From Lingula anatina (Eukaryota; Brachiopoda; Lingulata; Lingulida; Lingulidae), in the NCBI RefSeq assembly GCF_001039355.2, contig NW_019775358.1, positions 127,467-173,859 of the forward strand: a DNA stretch of 46,393 nucleotides, written 5' to 3'. The position numbers and the translations under genes were made by a program. Of the stretch, positions 1-9,981 are shown one piece after another (position 1 is the stretch's first letter; each line of letters starts with the position of its first letter). The notes under the pieces were generated by a model, which saw nothing but the letters and a program-made list of their open reading frames with translations, ran no database searches and was not told where the DNA came from.

Positions 1-1
1 A

Positions 2-268
2 ATAGCAGATAACTTACAGAGCCAAGGGATTGAGCAGATACATTGGTCATCAAAATCGCCATATTTGAACCACATAGACAATACGTGGGCAGGTTATTAC
101 TCTCCGAATCAACAGCCTGCATGTCCTACAACAAAACTGCACCAAACTGGACAAGTTTTGACCGTTGCCTGGAATTTTTTTCCAGATTAAACTCTAAAAA
201 CCTATCCTAAGGAATGCCTTGCCGCTTGAAAGCTCTGGTAGCAGCCAGATGAGGTCAGGTGTAATAGC
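2..268 (+). mobile_element. Tc1/mariner transposase 3' remnant (decayed)
   Basis: Frame 2 reads through a stretch closely resembling the C-terminal catalytic part of Tc1-type transposases: WSSKSPYLNHIDNTW matches the family block W-P-x-x-S-P-D-L-N-P-I-E-x-x-W. A W-N-F-F-P segment like the family's W-x-x-I-P follows, then a stop at 188-190. After a frameshift, positions 213-251 encode MPCRLKALVAAR, which fits the family's terminal S-M-P-R-R-x-x-A-x-I-x-A-x-G-G block. The Glu of the N-P-I-E block is Asp here. The element is cut by the window edge, shifted in frame and stopped, so it is not functional. I did not find its right terminal repeat. Confidence 0.75.
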
Positions 269-592
269 CACCGTTGCTGTGACAAGACACTGACATGAGG
301 GTCCTTTGTTGGGCGTATAACTCTTTTAAAGACGATAATTTGGAAAATATAGAGATCCAAAACATCGCTTTCAGTGGTTGCCGTATAACCTAAAATAGGC
401 AATGCATTTTTGTTTGCTTCACTGGCGAATTCAATTGATGAACTGATGTCACAATGACATCAAAGAGATAAATAAAAGTTATTAAAACGCCATTTTAATC
501 CTTATTTTCATTTATAAGTCAGCAAAATAGGAAAAAACTGACGAAAAATAATTTGGAAAAAAATATTCCATATTAAATGTCAAGTCTGTATT

Positions 593-771
593 AGGCCCGT
601 ATCCAGGGGGGAGGTTCGGGGGGTTAAAAAAAAAACGCCCCTTTGTCCCAGGAAAAGGTTCCCTCTGGGTAAAATTTTATCAAGGTATATGAATGTTTCA
701 TATCAAAAAGGCCCACTTTTTAAGAAAAAGACCCCCCCCCCTTTTGAAATTGCTGGCTACGGGCCTGTTTG
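593..771. mobile_element. Small inverted-repeat element (MITE-like)
   Basis: The ends are inverted copies: AGGCCCGTATCCAG on the left and, reverse-complemented, AGGCCCGTAGCCAG on the right, one mismatch in 14. The interior is low-complexity (runs of G, A and C) with no coding capacity. It lies about 35 bases from the exon-3 donor of receptor copy A, where homology to copy B also ends. The 'GGCTACGGGCC' motif recurs at 28717-28732, so this belongs to a dispersed family. Confidence 0.5.
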
Positions 772-807
772 CTGTCAGCTTAATGGCATTGTCAGCATCC
801 ACTTTAC

Positions 808-3346
808 CTCTGTAAATGGCCTCTTGTCTTCCGCCAGCAATGCCACGCGGGTCCAACCGAAACGCTTGACAAAATCCACTTCAATAGTGACAACGTCCAG
901 CCAGGAGCCGACTGTCCGGTAAAAGTAAGGGAATACGAGTCTTTGGGATAAAGTGGAAGACGAGCTACCGGTCGAGATCTGCAATAATCATGTATCTACA
1001 AAAGGATCGGTTGATCCTCCGCCAGAAATAAGTTGTAGTGAGCAAAGGTTGGGACATGTAAATGTGACAGTCGAAGGCCGCATTTACAACAGCAGGCTAC
1101 CTAGTCCGCGGATCAAATATGGCCGACCCACTTGAATGCTTGTTGCACTTTTTCCGCGGGAAATGTATTGAGTGTCTGTTACAGGGATAGGCGGCAAGCT
1201 TTTAAGTCAGTCGTCGTATTTGATCCACGGACTAGTTAGTCGGCTGTTCTAAATGCAGCGAAGTTTACTGCATCGGAAGTTCAGAGTATCATTAGAGTAG
1301 CCTTTTCTCTGACCACAGGTGCGCTCTAGTAGTCTGAAATCGCCGATACTTAAAATGTACGTACACTAATATATCCTGATATCAGAAGGTTAACCTAGCC
1401 CGAGTTCCGGACCCAGACAAAGATTAAATCTTTTTTTTAATTAGCGCATAAATTAAGACACTGTGATCTGATTGAGACTATAGTTAAAAGTTTTTTAACA
1501 TTTTGCTCAGGTGCATCATACCTGTATCATCTTCAGTTTCCCCGTGATCTCTCCTATCACATCCGTCTCCGTGACGCTGCCGTGGTGCAGAAGCATCATT
1601 ACCGGCGGGTCTGTTTTTGACGTCATCAACTCTTGAAGTTTGGCCACAGCGTTTCCTACATGGTACATCGATTCGTTTGCAGGCACCTTTAGATAAGAGA
1701 AACATTGGTTAAGTTATCAGTGCACTGATTTTCTGTAAAGGCTATTAAGTTCGGTGATTGTTTTAGCCTGAAATTATTCCAAGATTAAAGATTAATAATA
1801 TTTTTCTTCATTCCGGTGCCATTGTATAGGTAAGGCATAAAATATGAGTTTTCAGCTATTTGTGCCAATTCATAGACAAAACTAGGCGAAATGATACATT
1901 TACGGAAAGATGAAGCCAACAGGTTTTGACTTGGTACCAACCACGAAAGTGATGTTCAGGTTAACATAGACTTTAGCACAAACACAGTGTTGGTGCGCAT
2001 TATTTTTGAAACGTATAGACTGGCATATGCCATGTGTGTCACATGAGAGTCGATAGAAGCTCTTGTAACTGGGGGTTACATTGTACGAAGTGAGTGTTCA
2101 AACGGGTACCTGAAGGTTTACTGTCCTTACGTTGGGGGCAATGTTTCCTGAACGTAGGGTCATTTTGGTTAAACATACTTGGTAATGGAAACTTGATCTT
2201 GCTGATAAGGATTGTGATAGGGAATTACGTGACATTAAAGGGATAATAACTTCGTTTTGGCCAAAAATGAATTTTCCTGGAGTAAACAACGAATTTCCCA
2301 TACTCACCAATGGTTAATGAATCCATTTTCACATTCAAAGTCAGTCCCTGTTTTTTTCTAAAAAGTTTGGTTTTTTTATAATCTCTAAAGAGATTATAAC
2401 AGAGTATAGCCATCAATGGAGGTCACTTGGTCTAAAGACAAGCTCTGATGTCAGAATAATAGCTGTAACTGCCGTTTTGCGGTAAAACAGAATATATTAT
2501 ATTTCTATGAGTTGTTCACAATGTTTTATTGTGAAATATAGATCTCATACGAAGAGTTATTATCCCTTTAAAAATACTCTTCACGCATTTGAACCACCCC
2601 CAGTCATTTCTATTCATGAAAACATGCTTATATTTCGTGATGCCTACCTTGAAGACGCCTTAAATGTTGTTTATACCCCGTAGATCTTACCTGAAGATCA
2701 TGTTATGTCTCTATTATCTTTTCAGTCTTGTCGGGAAGTCATGGCAACATGCGATAGGTGTATTTTACACGACACGGGTCGGTCATACAATACTCCGCGC
2801 CATTTTCTTCTGTTACGAAATGAAAATTAGACCATGTCCGGTGAAGGACAGGCAAGGCAAATGTCGTAGCAAAAGACTGGTCAATCATTTACAACTTAAC
2901 TAAAACTTATTTAGAATGGAATTGAACCCAAGTGCAGCTACGGGTCAAGCGGTCGTAAGAAAAAGAAAATTGCTTTTTTTTTTTTTTTTTTTTTTTTTTG
3001 GCTACAAGAAAAGTTCTTTTTGTGGCTAAATCCTGTGCAGAGTGCCTCAAAGCAAAAGAAATATTGCCTTGTTATTGCTGATTGAATACATACCGTTTTG
3101 TAGAAGTAGACAATTGTTATGAGATATTTTAATTTACAATTTACATCAACAGCTCGCATCTAGTCTTTCTGCTCTGCTAAGACCCATGCCCCCCGCCCAC
3201 ATCTTTACACAACTCATTTTGTCAGATTCAAACTTTTATGCTGGTCTGTTGTAAACAGTGTATATGATATGCATACGAATATAAACTGCCATTTACAGTG
3301 TAGACATGCATCTACGCAAAATATTTCTTCCCCCAAGCCCTTATTG

Positions 3347-3383
<37 letters not shown>

Positions 3384-6290
3384 CTTGTTTTTGTGTTTTT
3401 TTCCACATTTAGCAGCGCTATCAATATCGTTTACAGTTTGACATTTTGTCATTACGTTTTATTCAATCTATTCAGACATTCTCACATTCAAAGGGACGAT
3501 ATAATAATATAATGGTATAATGTATGAGGCACCCTAGTCTTCTTACTGCTAATAAGGACATTTTACATTTATAATTTATAATCTTGTGTAAATCTTGTTT
3601 GTTGTCACCACATCATGTCAGTCTTATGGTATGCAACCTTCTTCAATTACAACGACCATGGGTGGGACAACAGAGGGATTAGATTGACTACCCGTAATCT
3701 TAATCAAAAAGCTGGCAAAGACAGGTGGAACTTATTTAACTACTGCAATCAATTTCAGCAGTAAACGAGCTTGATAAAAGTACGTGCCTGGGCGTTCTTT
3801 TAAAACTGAAGGGCACACCTGACTGAACTATTTACATAATAGGGGACAGGTGAACTGTGCATACACCATAAGGAACAAATGGAAATGTTTAAAAGATGGC
3901 GACGAGACCGACAACCCGTTATTCGAGAGATATTGTTGGGCCGGCTCACTGTGAGATATATACATCTTTTAAAGTTGTAATTATTGAAATATTCTGACCA
4001 TTACGTGACAAATTCATTTCAACGGAGCCACACCCCCATTCAATTAACAGCAGAAAGCAAACTTGTGAAAAGGGAAAAATTCCGGAAGCGTAATGTAATA
4101 GGTGCGACACAGATTAAACCCGCGGTCCACTTATTTTAAGTTGACATACAGTGCCGCCGGAATCTCCCCTTANCTTGTACATGTAATATTTATTAGGCTT
4201 TAAACTGTCTTTACTATTTACATATTATTAACAAGATTGAAATTTATTTTTATAGTATGTCCTTATATTTCTATTAGCTTTGTTCATAGACGAAATGCAT
4301 TTTTTTCCAAAAAGACTTGTCAGTTGTTTCAGTGATAAACATTTTGTTAGCCATATCTTTAATATAGTTCAGTCTATATTTGCATATAGGATCTCTCCCA
4401 TCTACACCCGTAACATTTCTGTCCTTTCGTATTCGTTCATCAATCGTAAACAACCTTCCCATCAACTGAACGCAAAAGTTGCTGGGGAACTGGCCCGTTG
4501 TCGAATTTCGAATATTTCTTTATTTGACAAGGTGACGGGTGGCCGGCCGAAAGACTGATTCCTTGATTCTGTAGGACACAAAGTAGGAACTGTTTCTCTA
4601 TCATTGTTTGATATGTAATTCAAAACGATAGGAATAGTTCATCTTTACGATCTAAAGCCCGAACTTAACCAAAAGCCTTCTTCATACTTAAACGCATCAA
4701 AAGAAATTAATTAAAAAAACTGGATTACGATCTCTCGGGCTAACTTCACTGGTTGGCACGTGTCATCTCACATTAATTAACAATCAGTTCAGGTTAGCTT
4801 TATTCATGCTGGGTAAACACAGTGATTAAGCCCTGACTATTACATAATCACTGCTGTGTGACACGCGTCGTCTAATATTAATGTTAACATTGCGATGACG
4901 CTCTTCAATCCAAACTAATCAATTGCACATAATTCTAAATCAACTGACACGTGTCAACAGGATTGTTTACGTATCTGGACTTCCTTAATGGCCAATAAGT
5001 ATTTTGTTTAATATGACATGTTTATGTCACTGATTTCAATGCCATCGTGTCACCTGCCAAGTGAACGGTATAAATCGACACTCAAATTTTCCAAATCATC
5101 ACAATTCCAAGATGCCTCTTAGCGATTACGTGCGTCTGCGTATCATCGCCCTCCGAGAACAAGGGGTGCGAATTAAAAACATAACCGCACAAATGGAAAA
5201 TGAAGGCCATAAAGTGTCGCGACAAGCCATTTACTATGCCTTAAAGAAATACGACGAAGGGCTTGGTATTGCAGATGAGCCACGAAGAGGACGTTCCCAT
5301 ATTAAAAAAGGACGTTCCCATATTAACGCAGAAAAGTGTATTATACAGTAATAAATATATTAATCACCTAAAGAAGGTGATTCCAGCGGTACTAATTGAG
5401 AGAGAAGGTCGTGCATCAGGCTACTAAACTAGCAACACATGTAATAAAGGTAATGAAACATTGATATTTATTTGATGTATTAGCTATTTAAAATTTTCCA
5501 TTTTAACTACGCTTTTGTTGATCGTGACTTATTATCATCAAATAAAATTGTTATACGTGTTTTAAAACTAAGCCTGAATTGTTTTTCAGAGTTTTGTTCT
5601 AATATTTGACTTGCCTTTACTCGAGTCTTCTGTTGCAGTTGATACATAACCCGGTATTGTTTGCTCGTGTCGATAGCAATCTCTTTGCATCAGCTATAAT
5701 AGAAACCTTAAGTGAGGCAATTAAGAAGGGGCAGACCGTGTTCGTTGAACTGACTACTTTGGGTGTCCGATAAGGATTGCTTGGGAATTCCCCTACCCTG
5801 TAATTATCATACGGCCTCTATTGTTCGACCATATGGGGCAGGGTTGGGAAACCATACGGCCATTTGGTAAGGGGACATTCCGGCGGCACTGTAGTATTTG
5901 CATACATCTAATATTGAATGAATGTTTTTCGGCTTTTCAAATTTTGCAAGTTTTTCTGACGAGTATTCTTTTTTCGTTGTCCTTATATTGAAAATAACAT
6001 TAAAAATACTTCAGACAGACTAGACGGACATTTATCCTTGATTCATATACAAAAATAATGAATTATGGGTTAACTCCACTCACCGAAGTGTTTTTGATGA
6101 CGAGACGCAGCGTGTGCCCTGACAGCACTTCGGGATGGTTGTTGATGTCGTTGAGGGCCAGCTGCACAGGGCCGTACATTTGCTCGTCGGGCGTGCCAAT
6201 CGGAGTGAGCATACCGAAGTAAATACCAGCACCAGCAGTAACACGGAGATACAGGCCCAATAACAGCGCAATCCTGCAAAACACCTCCAT
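808..6290 (-). CDS. GABA-B-like class C receptor, copy A (exons 1-3 only in window)
   Basis: Three exons join in phase: 6084-6290, 1522-1686 and 808-978 (69, 55 and 57 residues), each with GT-AG borders. Exon 1 opens with a signal peptide (MEVFCRIALLLGLYLRVTAG) and the start of the ligand-binding lobe (TPIGTPDEQMYGPVQLALND). Exon 2 carries LLHHGSVTETD. Exon 3 carries TGSSSSTLSQRLVFPYFYRT and KRFGWTRVALLAEDK, typical of GABA-B receptor lobe 1. All three are free of stops. They differ from copy B at about 5/69, 3/55 and 11/57 residues. The Met at 6290 is chosen because a second copy preserves it and a signal peptide follows. No exon 4 is visible before the window edge; the intron contains transposon debris. 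It may be a gene continuing to the left or a partial duplicate. Confidence 0.8.
1086..1251. mobile_element. Fold-back element in receptor intron 2 (copy A)
   Basis: The ends are imperfect inverted repeats of about 40 bases built around CTAGTCCGCGGATCAAATA (left) and the reverse complement of TATTTGATCCACGGACTAG (right). There is no coding capacity. The same element occupies the same intron in copy B (21094-21262), so it inserted before the segmental duplication. Confidence 0.6.
2239..2567. mobile_element. 329-bp element with TTAA target duplication
   Basis: Terminal inverted repeats begin AGGGATAATAAC at both ends. The element is flanked by TTAA on each side (2235-2238 and 2568-2571). The other copy of the duplicated segment, at 22233-22239, has a single TTAA and joins straight through, so it is the empty site. 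The TTAA duplication is typical of piggyBac-type transposition. The interior has no convincing protein, so it is non-autonomous. Confidence 0.8.
2857..3399. repeat. Copy-A-specific block with poly-T tract and (GT)n microsatellite
   Basis: This stretch of receptor intron 1 is absent from the equivalent place in copy B (around 22513). It contains a poly-T run at about 2975-2999 and a GT microsatellite at 3347-3379. A poly-T run could be the tail of a retroposed sequence in the minus orientation, but I see no coding remnant or clear target duplication. Confidence 0.5.
4149..5891 (+). mobile_element. Tc1/mariner-type DNA transposon, internally deleted
   Basis: The ends are 24-base inverted repeats starting CAGTGCCGCCGGAAT, with one mismatch (position 16). 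TA is duplicated on each side (4147-4148 and 5892-5893). Copy B at 23460-23461 has the uninterrupted site (GTTGACATAGTATTTG) with one TA, proving the borders. The interior carries a transposase N-terminal fragment (5112-5351) but no catalytic domain, so the element cannot move itself. A single N at 4173 adjoins the left repeat, so some sequence may be missing there. Confidence 0.88.
5112..5351 (+). pseudogene. Tc1/mariner transposase, N-terminal DNA-binding fragment
   Basis: Reading from ATG 5112 gives 79 residues: MPLSDYVRLRIIALREQGVR, then INIT-like spacing, then VSRQAIYYALKKYDEG and DEPRRGRSHI. This is the paired-like helix-turn-helix that Tc1-type transposases use to bind their terminal repeats. 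A normal transposase is about 340 residues; this one ends at a stop after a short tandem repeat of 18-19 bases (two GGACGTTCCCATATTAA units near 5290-5328). No D-D-E catalytic region follows inside the element. An upstream in-frame ATG at 5061 is possible, but the domain starts at 5112. Confidence 0.75.
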
Positions 6291-6479
6291 TTTTAAACGC
6301 GTAACTTCATTTAACAAGCTCGTCGCTGCACTTTGTCCGTATGACAGTGAATTGTCCTCGTCCGATTAACTTCGAGAAGGTTCACCTGGCGCAGACGCAG
6401 ACTTAAAACGACCCAGTTATGAAAGGTGATTTTAGCCTGTTTTAGCAGTTAATGCCAACTTTTTGCAGTGCAAACCAAC

Positions 6480-6511
6480 GACCTGAAAGATATGATCTAA
6501 ATGAGGCTGGG

Positions 6512-6546
<35 letters not shown>
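6480..6546. repeat. Poly-T tract
   Basis: About 33 consecutive T lie at 6514-6546, upstream of receptor exon 1 (copy A). Copy B has only nine T at the matching place (near 24082-24090), so the tract expanded after the duplication. Confidence 0.7.
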
Positions 6547-6547
<1 letters not shown>

Positions 6548-7073
6548 GAAATTATTTTGGGACTTCAGAATGATGACGCGTTGAAGACTTATCAAGACCA
6601 GTTCTTGTTTAACTGTGTAACTTTCTAATGCATCTGAGAGGACACGCATACTTTGAAATGTGCAAGTCACTCGCGTGTTTAGAGAAAAAAATTCCGCGGG
6701 CTAAGGATCCCAGCACACGTTGTTGTGAGTGCCCTAGCGTTTCATAGACACTGAGAACATGGAAAGAATTGCAAATGTATAGAAAATGTGTGAAAATAAA
6801 TTGCTTGGTTATCGTTTGATTAGCTCTTTCTTTCTGTTTACTCAGTATATTTGAAGAAGGCACACTATCATTATCTGTTGTTGCTATTGATTTTGTAAGA
6901 AATCGTACACTACCTTTGGTGGGAATGGTAAATATGATGTCAGGTTTTAAGTATGAAAATTCGTTTTTATAGTGTATTCTTCAGCTTTCCCCCCAACATT
7001 TAATGCCAAGGTCAAGCCATTGTAAACACTGCAAACACATACACGTCACGTAAGACACGCATTTGCAATCTTT

Positions 7074-7221
7074 ATGCCTCTAGCAACATCATGAATACCA
7101 TTAGGGGCAATGTTTTTTTAATCAGACAAGTTTTGTACATCCAGAATGATGAAAATTCCGATGTTCTCCGCGCGGCACGGAGAGGGTTGATAAAATACAA
7201 TCATTGGCTCTGGCGGAGACC
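7074..7221 (-). promoter_or_regulatory. Conserved block upstream of receptor copy A
   Basis: This 148-base block, about 0.8 kb upstream of the receptor start, matches 24684-24831 with no gaps and about six differences by eye (4%). Nearby DNA has many insertions and deletions, and coding exon 2 differs by about 10%. On the minus strand it contains AGCCAATGATTG, a CCAAT-box-like motif. It may be promoter, enhancer or 5' untranslated exon. A short plus-strand open frame crosses it but has two replacement changes out of 45 codons and no recognisable domain. Confidence 0.4.
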
Positions 7222-7570
7222 AATTTGTTGTATTGTTTATCTTAGAAAGGTATTAATGACGGTCCACTGTCTCTATCCACCTCCCAAAATAATTTCAGAC
7301 CAAATTTCCAAATCTTAGTCTAATCTGATATATATCTGTTTTAATGCAATTACAGGAAATATTGCACCCGTTTTATAAAAAGAAAAGCGCTGTTAATATT
7401 TCAATCCAAATTTACCTTGTCAAAGTTGTCTACTAATATATGGATATATCTTAAACTGAAGCAGATCATATTTTTGTGTAAACATTTAAACCTTTTCTGG
7501 AAGTAATACACATAAAATATGCGATAAGAAAACTAACGGCCTCGAACTTAATAGCGTTCTGACTACCAGT

Positions 7571-7655
7571 TTACAAAACGACTTGATATACGATACTTAA
7601 ATTTGACTGGGTGAAAATGTACACAAAGAAACAGCTTCTCCCACATTTCAATGAA
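7571..7655 (+). pseudogene. Degenerate copy of the 10829-10946 terminal exon
   Basis: This reads TTACAAAACGACTTGATATACGA and onward, closely matching the intact exon at 10858-10946. A one-base loss after 'CTTAAAT' shifts the frame into an early TGA, and a second one-base loss follows. It marks the 5' end of the first unit of a tandem duplication that also includes the EF-hand gene. Confidence 0.6.
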
Positions 7656-8074
7656 TATGTCTTTCTGTAGCCTGCATACAAATATGCTTTATTCAGACCA
7701 CGCTATCATTCGCAACATAGAACAAGCGTGTGATATTTAAGCGGGCCAAAAATGCTTTGCAAAGCAATGTTGAACATGCCAAGACTTATTCAACGCCGCC
7801 TTCTAGGGCTAGCGACGAGAGTACAACCTAACAGAAAATATTGGAGATCTGTTCTACCTGCGCAAGACTTATCAAAGCCGATACAGCTGCCCGTATTTGA
7901 TAAACAAAGGGAAATGACGCCACTTATCCAGCTCAAGCAAGGCCTGGTGAAGCAGCCACTGCGTTCGAGAAAAGTAAGTGTGTGTGTAATCTTTCGATCC
8001 CATGTGTTTTTTTTTTTTCAAGTCAATAAATTCTAGTATACATACCTAGGGATGTTATATGACCGTGGCGATAT

Positions 8075-8295
8075 GATGATCACTGAAGCCTGTCCATTTA
8101 GGCAAGCTTCAGTGAAGATCGAGGGCAACCTCGAGCCGCTAACCAAAAATGTCTCGCTTCACTCGACATTTCTGCGTAGCGTCTCTCGGAAAACTCGGAT
8201 TTAACCTCGATGTAGTCTAGAATTTCATGACTACATCTTGGTTAAATCAGTCAAGGTCTCTTAAATGCTGAAAGCCAAAGACAGAGTGATCATGT
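8075..8295. repeat. Cluster of hairpins in EF-hand copy 1 intron 1
   Basis: Three consecutive inverted repeats: TCACTGAAGC/GCTTCAGTGA (8080-8114), AAATGTC/GACATTT (about 8147-8171), and a 19-base pair of arms around TTTAACCTCGATGTAGTC (about 8199-8247). Outer bases ATGATCACT (8076-8084) and AGTGATCAT (8286-8294) are also complementary. There is no protein. It could be a small transposon or a structured RNA; the deletion in copy 2 removed it. Confidence 0.4.
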
Positions 8296-8559
8296 GACCT
8301 TGGCATCAAGAGAATAGTGCTTATATACCTACCAGTAGACAAATTAAAAACCTCTCACGCTCTTTAAAAAATTAGCATAAACTTTTCACGTTTAAGAATT
8401 ATTATTTATCATTTTACTACACTAAGTCATATCATAAGGGGTATGGTTTGAAAACGGGAATTAGTTTACATTTAAGCCACACGTGCATACAAATTATTTG
8501 TAAATCTATAGCTTTTTAACGAGGGTTGTGTTATTTACCTTTTGTTTTTAAGCTGTTCA

Positions 8560-9000
8560 TTCTTCCTCTTTATCAGATATATCGGTAAAAATCAAATGCA
8601 TTCCCCCTTTGAACTTGTAATTACATGTACACATGAATGCTCTGAAAACCAGCACATGTATGTACCGAAACCGCCTCGTAGTAAAAAAAATGTCACCAAA
8701 ACGTAGAATTATTACTCCTGTGGACTTGAAATAAACATCCGTTTGATTTTGACTATATTCCGTAACCGCCTCGTCGTCAGAAATAACAATAAAAAACTAG
8801 AATTATTACTCCCGTGAACTTGTAATAAACATCCGTCGATTTTGAATATATTCCGAAACCGCCTCATTGTCAGAAATATCACCAAAAAGTAAAATTCTTT
8901 CTCCTTTGCACGTGTGAAAAATTAGTTTGACTATATTCCGGTCCGACGCTCCTTTTTTATCAGAAATGTCACTAAAAAGTAGAGGTTTTGCCTTGGGACC
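8560..9000. repeat. About 94-bp minisatellite, 4-5 degenerate units
   Basis: Units share 'CCGCCTCnnnGTCAGAAATnTCACCAAAAAGTAnAATT' and 'GACTATATTCCG'. The 'CGCCTC' anchors fall at about 8672, 8767, 8860 and 8945, spacings of 95, 93 and 86; a weaker unit begins near 8565. It lies in intron 1 of EF-hand copy 1. Confidence 0.7.
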
Positions 9001-9981
9001 TTGTTTCCGCAGCAGTCCCAGCTAGGTGTGGCTCAGCTGAGACGTGCATGGTCAGCGTCGACGGTTGATTAAATACTTCTCAAGCCAGNATAAGCAATAT
9101 AACATAAGTGCCGAAGTGTAAACTTGGTATTTCCTTGCTCTTTCAGCCTGTGGAATACCCTCAAATAACTGGCACCGATCATTGGAGACGAAAAATGCGC
9201 ACTGTATTTAGGGCCTTCGACGTAAACGGTGATGGTTACTTGACCAGAGAAGATGTAGAGATGAGCGCCAGGCGGAGTTCAGAGTTCATGAAGCTTGATG
9301 GTAAATGTATTAATTTTTAATATAAATGACAATATTGGTTTCATACTAAAGGCTTGTTTGGCTATAAAAGCAATACTTTATATTATGTTTCTAAAATATT
9401 TTATCATTTATCCAGTAAGTAATCCCTTTTTATTTCGCACAGACGCGTGCACACGCATTTAACGTACAAATGCGTCTTTCAGTCAAAACAATTAAAAAAC
9501 AAATATAAAAAGGACTATTGTAATATACATAGTCTTTGATCTATTTGTATATATACTGTACCGTAAACATTTCAGACGAAAACACCAAAATCCTTCTTGA
9601 CCATCGCCTTACCTTCTGGAGAGATTCAATTTCTAAAGATTCGGCAGGTAGAAATATAAGTAAAATATCCGAGGATCAGTTCGTGGAGAATCAGCTCGTC
9701 AACATGAACAACAATAATTTCCGAGAAAGTTTCTTTGATATCCTTTCTTCAAGATTTCAAATGATGGACTTATTTCTCCAGATGAACATGCTGCTATTTT
9801 CTACGGTTTCAACATCCCTACTGAGCACTCAAAAAAAGTGTTCGACATCATAGACAGCGACAGTGACGGCTTCATTACCCATGAAGAGTTCATTCGCGCA
9901 TTTATTGAATTTTATTTAACCGAAAATCCTGACAACAAATACAACGAGTTTCACGGTCCGCTCGTTGACAATAAAAATTGA

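Larger units (their letters stand above)
790..7510. repeat. Segmental duplication, left copy
   Basis: This stretch matches 20787-24960 in the same orientation, including receptor exons 1-3, introns 1-2 and about 1.2 kb upstream of the start codon. The left copy is longer because of later insertions: 2239-2567 (TTAA element), roughly 2857-3399 (poly-T and GT-rich block) and 4149-5891 (Tc1/mariner). Homology ends on the left at the exon-3 donor and on the right near 7510. Hand comparison gives about 10% difference in exon 2. Confidence 0.85.
7752..9981 (+). pseudogene. EF-hand (sarcoplasmic calcium-binding-like) gene, copy 1, frameshifted
   Basis: Exons 7752-7973, 9147-9300 and 9576-9981 join with GT-AG borders. 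Exon 1 encodes an Arg-rich amphipathic leader (PRLIQRRLLGLATRVQPNRK). Exon 2 has an intact calcium loop, DVNGDGYLTRED. Exon 3 has a weak second loop, then FFDILSSRFQMMD, where 16 bases are missing relative to copy 2 at 9768/9769. The loss removes the third calcium loop and shifts the frame. Past it, the old frame still reads EHAAIFYGFNIPTEHSKKVF, a good fourth loop (DSDSDGFITHEE) and a stop at 9981. The family buffers calcium in cytosol; function here is lost unless the deletion is an assembly error. The preserved downstream frame suggests the break is recent. Start could be 7752 or 7767; copy 2 supports 7767. Confidence 0.75.

Noticed and set aside
202-402. 66-codon minus-strand open frame
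   Set aside because: Antisense shadow of the Tc1 transposase remnant and flank; no independent protein features.
689-922. 77-codon plus-strand open frame
   Set aside because: Opposite strand of receptor exon 3 (copy A); the minus-strand frame is the one with family motifs and splice sites.
4280-4558. 92-codon plus-strand open frame within the Tc1/mariner element
   Set aside because: No transposase motifs, AT-rich, overlaps an opposite open frame; treated as chance.
7091-7318. Plus-strand open frame overlapping the conserved upstream block, similar in copy B
   Set aside because: Differences include replacements, the frame diverges after the block, and no domain is visible; conservation is better explained at DNA level.
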